From assembly GCA_038316385.1 (NCBI GenBank), contig JBBQAN010000023.1, positions 1 through 41,312 on the forward strand: 41,312 bases of DNA. The letters run 5' to 3'. Positions 35,311 through 41,312 of the stretch are shown here, in pieces (positions within the stretch are counted from its first letter, which is position 1; the number at the start of each line of letters is the position of its first letter). Source of the stretch: SZAS-103 sp038316385. Lineage in GTDB: Bacteria > Pseudomonadota > Gammaproteobacteria > Xanthomonadales > Xanthomonadaceae. Under the pieces are notes generated by a model. That model worked only from the letters and a program-made list of their open reading frames with translations, was not told the origin of the DNA and ran no database searches. A program made the translations under genes and the position numbers.

Positions 35311-36468
35311 TCAACCCTTGTCGTTGAACAATTCGCGTCCGATCAGCATGCGGCGGATCTCGTTGGTGCCGGCCCCGATCGCATAGAGCTTGGCATCGCG
35401 CAGAATGCGTCCGGTCGGATATTCGTTGATGTAGCCGTTGCCGCCGAGCGCCTGGATGCCTTCGAGCGCGACTTGCACCGCTGATTCCGAGGCATGCAGC
35501 AGGCACGACGCTGCGTCAACGCGCGAACGGTGGCCCGCATCGAAGTCGCGCGCGACCTGGTAAGCGAATGCGCGCGATGACTGCAGAGCGGTGTACATGT
35601 CGGCGATTTTTGCCTGCATGATTCCGAAGGTACCGATCGCCGCGTCGAATTGCTTGCGCTCACGCACGTAGGGCAGGGCGGCGTCGAGCGCGGCCTGCAT
35701 CAGCCCCAGCGGGCCACCGGTCAGTACGAGCCGCTCGGTGTTCAATCCCGACATCAGCACTTTGACGCCTTGGTTGACTTCGCCCAATACGTTTTCAGCT
35801 GGAATCGCACAATCGGCGAACACGAGTTCGCAAGTGTTCGACCCGCGCATGCCGAGCTTGTCGAGTTTCTGCGCGGTCGTGAAACCCGGCATGCCGCGCT
35901 CGACGATAAAGGCTGTCATGCAGCGGCTGCCGGCTTCCTTGCCCGCGGTGCGCATGTACACGATCAGGACATCGGCCTCAGGGCCATTAGTGATCCACAT
36001 CTTGCTGCCGTTCGCGATCCACTTTCCATCGCGAAGCTCCGCGCGGCACTGCATCGAGCCGACCACGTCGGAACCCGCGCCCGGCTCGCTCATCGCGAGC
36101 GCGCCCTTCCACTCGCCGCTGCACAGCTTTGGCAGGTACTTCGTGCGCTGCGCCTGGTTGCCGTTGTGGTAGAGGTTTTGCACGCACAGGTTCGAATGCG
36201 CGCCGTAGCTCAGGCCGACTGAACCCGATGCGCGCGAGATTTCCTCCATCGCCACCAGATGCGCGAGGAAACCCATGTCCGAACCACCGAATTCGCCCGG
36301 GATTGCGATGCCGAGCAAGCCCATCGCGCCGAGTTTTTCCCACAGGTCGGACGGGAACAGGTTGTCCTGATCGATCTGTTCAGCACGCGACGCGATTTCC
36401 GCTTCCGCGAAACGACGCACCGCGTCGCGCAGTGCATCAATGTCTTCGCCAAGCGGAAAGGTGCGCAT
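35311..36468 (-). CDS. liuA: Isovaleryl-CoA dehydrogenase
   Basis: FAD-dependent acyl-CoA dehydrogenase that makes 3-methylcrotonyl-CoA from isovaleryl-CoA; 385 aa. The catalytic glutamate is Glu245 in SGLNTERLVL, the position used by isovaleryl-CoA dehydrogenases; medium- and short-chain enzymes carry it much later in the chain. ALAMSEPGAGSD, WITNGPEADV and the C-terminal IQALGGNGYINEYP and GAGTNEIRRM are standard family motifs. It lies 21 bases after leucine dehydrogenase, pointing to one transcript that feeds leucine into the pathway. Confidence 0.95.
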   Translation of the reverse strand: MRTFPLGEDIDALRDAVRRFAEAEIASRAEQIDQDNLFPSDLWEKLGAMGLLGIAIPGEFGGSDMGFLAHLVAMEEISRASGSVGLSYGAHSNLCVQNLYHNGNQAQRTKYLPKLCSGEWKGALAMSEPGAGSDVVGSMQCRAELRDGKWIANGSKMWITNGPEADVLIVYMRTAGKEAGSRCMTAFIVERGMPGFTTAQKLDKLGMRGSNTCELVFADCAIPAENVLGEVNQGVKVLMSGLNTERLVLTGGPLGLMQAALDAALPYVRERKQFDAAIGTFGIMQAKIADMYTALQSSRAFAYQVARDFDAGHRSRVDAASCLLHASESAVQVALEGIQALGGNGYINEYPTGRILRDAKLYAIGAGTNEIRRMLIGRELFNDKG

Positions 36469-36489
36469 GCGGATTCGATTCCTGTCGGG

Positions 36490-37587
36490 TCAGCCGTGGC
36501 GCATGCGGCCGAGAAAACGCGGCTGGCCCATGGACGGCAGCTTGATGCGGCCGATCAGGTCGATGCGTTCTTCCGCCATGCGGTCGGCAGCCTTGTAGGT
36601 AGGGATGCCATCGCGCTCGGCGATGTGGAAGATCTTGCCGAGGTTGTAGTAGATCGTGCGCATCATGCGCATCGCGCGCTCGCGGTTGTATCCGTCGATT
36701 TCGAGCGACACATTCATCAAGCCGCCGGCGTTCACTGCATAGTCGGGCGCATAAAGGATGCCGCGTGGGGCGAGTTCGTCGCCGATTGCCTCGGTTGCGA
36801 GCTGATTATTGGCAGCGCCGCAGATCACCTTGCACTTCAGGCGCGGCAGGGTTTGCTCATTCACGGTGCCGCCGAGCGCGCACGGAGAATAGACGTCGGC
36901 ATCGGTGTCGTAGATCGCATCCAGCGCGACCGCTTCGGCTCCGTGTTCGTCCACGGCCTGCTGCACCAGCTTCTGGTTGATGTCGGTGACGTAAACCTTT
37001 GCGCCCTGTTCGCGCAGCAGCTTGATGAACTGCATGCCAACGTGACCCGCGCCCTGCACGGCGTAGGAGAACTTGCCGATTTCCTCGTGACCGTACTTGA
37101 CGCTGAGCGCGGCCATCAGGCCCTGCAGCGTTCCGTAGGCGGTGAACGGCGACGGATCGCCCGAACCGCCGTGCACTTGATGCACGCCGGTCACGTAGTC
37201 GGTTTCGCGGAACACGTATTCCATGTCGTTGACATCGATGCCGACATCCTCGGCGGTGATGTAGCGACCGTTGAGCGAGTTCACAAAGCGGCCGAAGGCG
37301 CGGAACAGCGCCTCGGACTTGTCCTTGTTCGGGTCGCCCCAGATCACGGCCTTGCCGCCGCCGAGATTCAGGCCCGACACCGCCGCCTTGTAGGTCATGC
37401 CGCGCGACAGGCGCAGCACATCGTTCAACGCTTCCTGTTCGCTCGCGTACGGCCACATGCGCAAGCCGCCGAGAGCCGGGCCGAGCACCGAGTTGTGGAT
37501 GGCGATGATGGCCTTGAGGCCGGCATCGGCGTTGTGGCAGAACACCACTTCCTCATGGCCGGTCTTGGCGAGGGTTTCAAAAATCAT
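36490..37587 (-). CDS. ldh: Leucine dehydrogenase
   Basis: NAD-dependent Glu/Leu/Phe/Val-dehydrogenase family member; 365 aa, the size of leucine dehydrogenase. It converts leucine (and valine, isoleucine) to 2-oxo acids. Substrate/catalytic lysines are in MTYKAAVSGLNLGGGKAV (Lys67, Lys79), the glycine-rich LGGLRMWPYA precedes them, and the NAD-binding motif is QGAGHVGMQF. No branched-chain oxo-acid dehydrogenase genes lie in the window, so the step to isovaleryl-CoA is encoded elsewhere. Confidence 0.92.
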   Translation of the reverse strand: MIFETLAKTGHEEVVFCHNADAGLKAIIAIHNSVLGPALGGLRMWPYASEQEALNDVLRLSRGMTYKAAVSGLNLGGGKAVIWGDPNKDKSEALFRAFGRFVNSLNGRYITAEDVGIDVNDMEYVFRETDYVTGVHQVHGGSGDPSPFTAYGTLQGLMAALSVKYGHEEIGKFSYAVQGAGHVGMQFIKLLREQGAKVYVTDINQKLVQQAVDEHGAEAVALDAIYDTDADVYSPCALGGTVNEQTLPRLKCKVICGAANNQLATEAIGDELAPRGILYAPDYAVNAGGLMNVSLEIDGYNRERAMRMMRTIYYNLGKIFHIAERDGIPTYKAADRMAEERIDLIGRIKLPSMGQPRFLGRMRHG

Positions 37588-37746
37588 TGCGAGCTCCGAA
37601 TGTTTGGCTACGGAAGGCAGACCGGTCGGCCGCCGATAACCCGTCTTGGGACGGGAAGCCGTGCATTTTAGCCCAGTAGGGAGCTACGCGTCGTGCCATC
37701 GACCCATTGAGGCGCAACTGCGCACTGGCAAACACATCGAGCCGTT

Positions 37747-37779
37747 AAAAAAAAGACCCCGGCGCGGGCCGGGGTCTTT
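37747..37779 (-). terminator. Intrinsic terminator of the YXWGXW gene
   Basis: Minus-strand stem of 11 bp (37779-37769 with 37762-37752; core GACCCCGG/CCGGGGTC) followed by eight T residues (37754-37747), 23 bases after the stop of the small secreted protein gene. Confidence 0.9.
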
Positions 37780-37801
37780 GCACACAATACTGCGGTGGAA
37801 C

Positions 37802-38125
37802 TCAGTTGGACCAGTGACCTTGCATGTAACGCCAGCCACGGCGACCGTGATCCCTTCTTTCCCAATGGGATGGGATCCAATGGTGTCCAGCGCGATTACG
37901 AACGTAGTAGCCACCGTGCCATACATGGCGATGGCCTTCCCAGCGCCATGCTCCCGGCGCCCACACATAACCTCGCCGTTGGACCACACGCTCGTAGCGA
38001 GGCGCCGGCGGTGCGACGTTGATATCAAGGTCGACATAGCTGCGTGCTTCAACCGGCGGTGTATAGACGGTCGCGGCGGAACCAAGGCAAAGCAATCCGA
38101 TCAATGCAAGTGTGCGAGTCGTCAC
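37802..38125 (-). CDS. Secreted YXWGXW-repeat-type protein
   Basis: A 107-aa secreted protein: signal peptide (TLALIGLLCLGSAATVYTPPVEA) and a mature part with repeated Tyr/Trp-Gly-Trp units: GYVWAPGAWRW, WHGGYYVRNR, HWIPSHWERR and WRYMQGHW. This resembles the YXWGXW domain found in small periplasmic proteins of unknown role. GTG 38125 is chosen, since GGGAGA lies about 10 bases upstream; ATG 38155 would add ten polar residues before the signal peptide. It is monocistronic, with a strong terminator. Confidence 0.75.
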   Translation of the reverse strand: MTTRTLALIGLLCLGSAATVYTPPVEARSYVDLDINVAPPAPRYERVVQRRGYVWAPGAWRWEGHRHVWHGGYYVRNRAGHHWIPSHWERRDHGRRGWRYMQGHWSN

Positions 38126-38415
38126 GATTTTGTCTCCCGTTCTGGTAAATGCCAATCGGCGTAACTCAGATTACACATCCGAAACTTGACTGAAAATGAA
38201 GCGAAGGCCTCATCAGCGCGATTCCATTCAGGTAGGTGCGAGTGCGGCAGCCCGGAACCGATACAACCGGTCTGCGTGGGAGTCAGTTGCCATCGCCTCA
38301 ATGTTCGCGCGCAACGCAAAAGCCCGTGTCTGATTGCTGTGACGGCCTTGCAGGCGCGTCCAATGGGTGCGCGTTACAATCGGGCGATCCTGCACAAGCC
38401 CACATCGGAGTACCG

Positions 38416-41312
38416 ATGAGTACGCCCAATCCTTCCGCCATCGCACTTGGCAACGCGACGCCCGCAAGCGAAGCCAGCCCGGAACCGATTCCATTGCGCT
38501 TCGTCACCGCCGCAAGCCTGTTCGACGGCCACGACGCCGCGATCAACATCATGCGCCGGCTGATCCAGTCGCAGGGCGCTGAGGTGATCCATCTCGGCCA
38601 CAACCGCAGCGTGGAGGATGTGGTGCGGGCGGCCTTGCAGGAAGATGCCGATGCGATCGCTCTAAGTTCCTACCAGGGCGGTCACGTCGAATACTTCAAA
38701 TACATGGTCGACATGCTGCGTGAGCGGGGCGCCGGGCACGTCAAGATATTCGGCGGCGGCGGCGGCACCATCACACCGGAGGAAATCCGCGAGTTGCAGG
38801 CTTACGGCGTCGAGCGCATTTACCACCCCAACGACGGCATGAAGATGGGTTTGGTGGAAATGATCGAGGATGTCGTCGCGCGTGCGAATGACGGTCGCGC
38901 CGAAACCGCGCGCCCCGATCGCGTCGATCCCGATGATGAAATTTCGGTCGGCAAGATGCTTACCGCGATTGAGGAAGGATTGTTCGACGAGAACGAGCTC
39001 GCGCACATGCGCAAGGAATGGCAGCTCGCGGGCGGGCAGACGCCGGTCATTGGCATCACCGGCACCGGCGGCGCCGGCAAATCGTCTGTGACGGACGAAC
39101 TGCTCAATCGTTTTCTGCAATATTTCCCGAAGATGCGCATGGCGGTAATCGCGGTCGATCCGACCCGTCGCCGTAGCGGTGGAGCGTTGCTCGGCGACCG
39201 CATCCGCATGAACTCGTTGCGCAACCATCGCGTGTTCATGCGATCGATGGCCACGCGCCGCCAACACGCCGCGACCAGCATCGTGCTGAAGGATTGCATC
39301 GCTTTTCTGAAGTCGCTCAGCTACGACTTGGTGATCGTTGAGACCGCTGGTATCGGCCAGTCCGATTCGGAGATCGTCGATCTCGTTGATTTCCCGATGT
39401 ATGTGATGACCTCCGATTACGGCGCGGCATCGCAGCTCGAAAAGATCGACATGATCGATTTTGCCGAGCTCATCGTGCTCAACAAATTCGACAAGCGCGG
39501 CGCCGAAGATGCGCTGCGCGACGTGCGCAAACAATGGAAGCGCAACCGCGTTGCGTTCAACGTCGCAGACGCCGATGTGCCCGCCTATCCGACCATCGCC
39601 AGCCAGTTCAACGATCCGGGCATCAGCTGGATGTTCGTCAACCTGTGCCGCTTGCTGCGCGAGAAGCTGCACTTGCCGGCGGAATTGTGGACGCCGCCGG
39701 TCGATACCGCGTTGAAAGAGCCGCGCGCGACGGTGCTGATTCCGGGCGCACGCGTGCGCTATCTCGCCGAGATTGCGGAGCAAGGCCGTGGCATCAACTC
39801 CGGCATTGGGAAGCAGGCTGAGGCAGCCGATCGCGCGCAGTCGTTTTGGCAAGCGCTGAAGGAAATCGGTGACGAGAAGTTGCCGAAGCAACTCGATCTT
39901 TATGCGGGCGATGATCTGACGACTGGTGACGATCGCTCGTTGAAGATTCTGCGCCAGCGCTACAACGTCGCCGTGCTCGCGCTCACCAGCGACGCGCTCA
40001 AGCTGCTGCGTGAATGGCCGTCGCGATTGAAGTCGATTACCGACGAGATCACCGAATACGAAGTGCGCGGCAAGAAGATTCGCGTCGAAAATTACCGCGA
40101 CTCGCTAAGCCACCAGAAGATTCCGAAGATCGCCGCTCCGACGTACAAGTCGTGGGGCGAGTTGCTGGTATTCCTGATGAAGGAAAACCTGCCCGGCGCG
40201 TATCCGTACACCGGCGGCGTGTATCCGTATCGCCGCACCGGCGAAGATCCGATCCGCATGTTTGCGGGCGAGGGCACGCCGGAGCGCACCAATCGTCGTT
40301 TCCATTACCTGTCGCAAGGCTTGCCTGCTGCGCGACTTTCCACCGCGTTCGATTCGGTCACGCTGTACGGTGAAGACCCCGCGCCGCGCCCGGACATCTA
40401 CGGCAAGATCGGCAACTCCGGCGTCAACGTGCCGACGCTTGACGACATGAAGAAGCTGTATTCCGGCTTCGACCTGTGCGCGCCGACGACATCGGTGTCG
40501 ATGACGATCAACGGCCCCGCGCCGATGATCCTCGCGATGTTCATGAACACCGCGATCGACCAGCAGATTGAAAAATACCTGCGCGAAGACGATGCGCGCT
40601 GGAATGAAGCGCAGAAGAAAATCGACGCTTTTTTTGCAGGCAAGCAGCGCCCAACGTATTCGGGCGATCTGCCAGCCGGAAACAAGGGCCTCGGGCTCGC
40701 GCTACTCGGTATCAGCGGCGATCAGATCGTCGATGCCGAAACCTATGCGCGCATCAAGGCACACACGTTCGCGTCCGTGCGCGGCACCGTGCAGGCCGAC
40801 ATCCTCAAGGAAGACCAGGCGCAGAACACCTGCATCTTCAGCACCGAATTCGCGTTGCGGATGATGGGCGACATCCAGCAGTTCTTCGTCGACAAGAAAG
40901 TGCGCAACTTCTATTCGGTGTCGATCAGCGGATACCACATCGCCGAAGCCGGGGCGAACCCGATTTCGCAACTTGCTTTCACACTGTCGAACGGCTTCAC
41001 CATCGTCGAGTATTACCTCGCGCGCGGCATGAGCGTGGACGATTTCGCGCCGAACCTGTCGTTCTTCTTCAGCAACGGCATGGACCCGGAATACACCGTC
41101 ATCGGCCGCGTCGCCCGCCGCATCTGGGCGCGCGCGATGCGCGAGCGCTACGGCGCCGATGCGCGCAGCCAGATGATGAAGTACCACATCCAGACCAGCG
41201 GCCGCTCATTGCACGCGCAGGAGATCCAGTTCAACGACATCCGCACCACGCTGCAGGCGCTGTACGCGTTGTTCGACAACTGCAACAGCCTGCACACCAA
41301 CGCCTACGACGA
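38416..41312 (+). CDS. icmF: Fused isobutyryl-CoA mutase IcmF (3' end beyond the window)
   Basis: Adenosylcobalamin-dependent mutase fused to its G-protein chaperone; 965 residues are in the window and no stop is reached. The order is a B12-binding domain (about 27-165, with DGH at 37-39, SSYQGGHVEY and GGGGG), a MeaI-like GTPase domain (Walker A GTGGAGKS at 216-223, NKFD at 356-359), then the large mutase barrel (from about 540; YPYTGGVYPYRR at about 596). The enzyme interconverts isobutyryl- and n-butyryl-CoA, and some IcmF also act on isovaleryl-/pivalyl-CoA. ATG 38416 has CGGAG upstream. It is divergent from the YXWGXW gene and close to the leucine/valine catabolic cluster. The 38126-38415 gap holds its promoter, not clearly identifiable. 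Confidence 0.95.
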   Translation, partial: MSTPNPSAIALGNATPASEASPEPIPLRFVTAASLFDGHDAAINIMRRLIQSQGAEVIHLGHNRSVEDVVRAALQEDADAIALSSYQGGHVEYFKYMVDMLRERGAGHVKIFGGGGGTITPEEIRELQAYGVERIYHPNDGMKMGLVEMIEDVVARANDGRAETARPDRVDPDDEISVGKMLTAIEEGLFDENELAHMRKEWQLAGGQTPVIGITGTGGAGKSSVTDELLNRFLQYFPKMRMAVIAVDPTRRRSGGALLGDRIRMNSLRNHRVFMRSMATRRQHAATSIVLKDCIAFLKSLSYDLVIVETAGIGQSDSEIVDLVDFPMYVMTSDYGAASQLEKIDMIDFAELIVLNKFDKRGAEDALRDVRKQWKRNRVAFNVADADVPAYPTIASQFNDPGISWMFVNLCRLLREKLHLPAELWTPPVDTALKEPRATVLIPGARVRYLAEIAEQGRGINSGIGKQAEAADRAQSFWQALKEIGDEKLPKQLDLYAGDDLTTGDDRSLKILRQRYNVAVLALTSDALKLLREWPSRLKSITDEITEYEVRGKKIRVENYRDSLSHQKIPKIAAPTYKSWGELLVFLMKENLPGAYPYTGGVYPYRRTGEDPIRMFAGEGTPERTNRRFHYLSQGLPAARLSTAFDSVTLYGEDPAPRPDIYGKIGNSGVNVPTLDDMKKLYSGFDLCAPTTSVSMTINGPAPMILAMFMNTAIDQQIEKYLREDDARWNEAQKKIDAFFAGKQRPTYSGDLPAGNKGLGLALLGISGDQIVDAETYARIKAHTFASVRGTVQADILKEDQAQNTCIFSTEFALRMMGDIQQFFVDKKVRNFYSVSISGYHIAEAGANPISQLAFTLSNGFTIVEYYLARGMSVDDFAPNLSFFFSNGMDPEYTVIGRVARRIWARAMRERYGADARSQMMKYHIQTSGRSLHAQEIQFNDIRTTLQALYALFDNCNSLHTNAYD

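Noticed and set aside
36259..37671. A 470-codon plus-strand frame opposite liuA and leucine dehydrogenase
   Set aside because: Shadow of two well-conserved enzymes; composition is His/Arg-rich with no domain.
38662..39891. A 409-codon minus-strand frame within icmF
   Set aside because: Antisense shadow of the B12-binding and GTPase domains of IcmF.

Overview
The window is a stretch of high-GC chromosome from a gammaproteobacterium, most likely of the Xanthomonadales (Lysobacterales), perhaps Rhodanobacteraceae. I infer this from protein resemblance: a HisRS of the form I remember from Xanthomonas, a HisB whose phosphatase half lacks the usual zinc-ligand loop, a TrpR-like regulator heading the his operon, and a leucine-degradation cluster next to icmF. 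No database search was possible, so the family-level placement is inference.

Region 1 (1-2.4 kb): the 3' part of a type I restriction hsdR, a bidirectional terminator, and a tRNA-Pro(CGG) on the minus strand with its own promoter.

Region 2 (2.4-13.7 kb, plus strand): a histidine locus. hisS (tRNA charging) overlaps an unusually long hutH-type ammonia-lyase. Next comes a perfect 20-bp palindromic operator, a TrpR/YerC-family regulator and the full operon hisG-D-C-B-H-A-F-IE. Nearly all junctions overlap by 4-8 bases. The exception of note is hisA/hisF, where about 139 bp with palindromes has been added. There the first 15 codons of hisF are present twice, differing only at synonymous positions; the first copy is now a 48-codon mini-ORF that ends on the start of the intact hisF.

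Region 3 (13.7-16.7 kb, minus strand): methionine salvage genes mtnB-mtnD-mtnC, followed by an overlapping membrane-anchored C13 (legumain-like) peptidase.

Region 4 (16.8-21.6 kb): rmuC, an APC amino-acid permease, a Nudix hydrolase, two clusters of short intergenic repeats and the EF-P paralogue efpL.

Region 5 (21.6-37.6 kb, mostly minus strand): branched-chain acyl-CoA catabolism. It holds leucine dehydrogenase, isovaleryl-CoA dehydrogenase (liuA), a thiolase, methylcrotonyl-CoA carboxylase beta (liuB) and alpha (liuD), methylglutaconyl-CoA hydratase (liuC), HMG-CoA lyase (liuE) and a short-chain dehydrogenase. Together these take leucine to acetyl-CoA and acetoacetate. Interleaved are a VOC protein, a cupin, a translationally coupled lipoprotein, a GNAT enzyme and two alanine-rich lipoproteins. 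A plus-strand iron-uptake cassette (FTR1 permease, cupredoxin, outer-membrane-like protein) with a candidate Fur box splits the cluster between liuC and liuB.

Region 6 (37.7-41.3 kb): a small secreted YXWGXW-repeat protein and, divergently, icmF (fused isobutyryl-CoA mutase), which runs off the window end. icmF interconverts branched and linear acyl-CoAs, so with the liu genes it could adjust the isovaleryl/isobutyryl-CoA pool that primes iso-branched fatty acids.

No gene-free stretch exceeds about 300 bases. I saw no CRISPR array, rRNA, prophage or intact insertion sequence.
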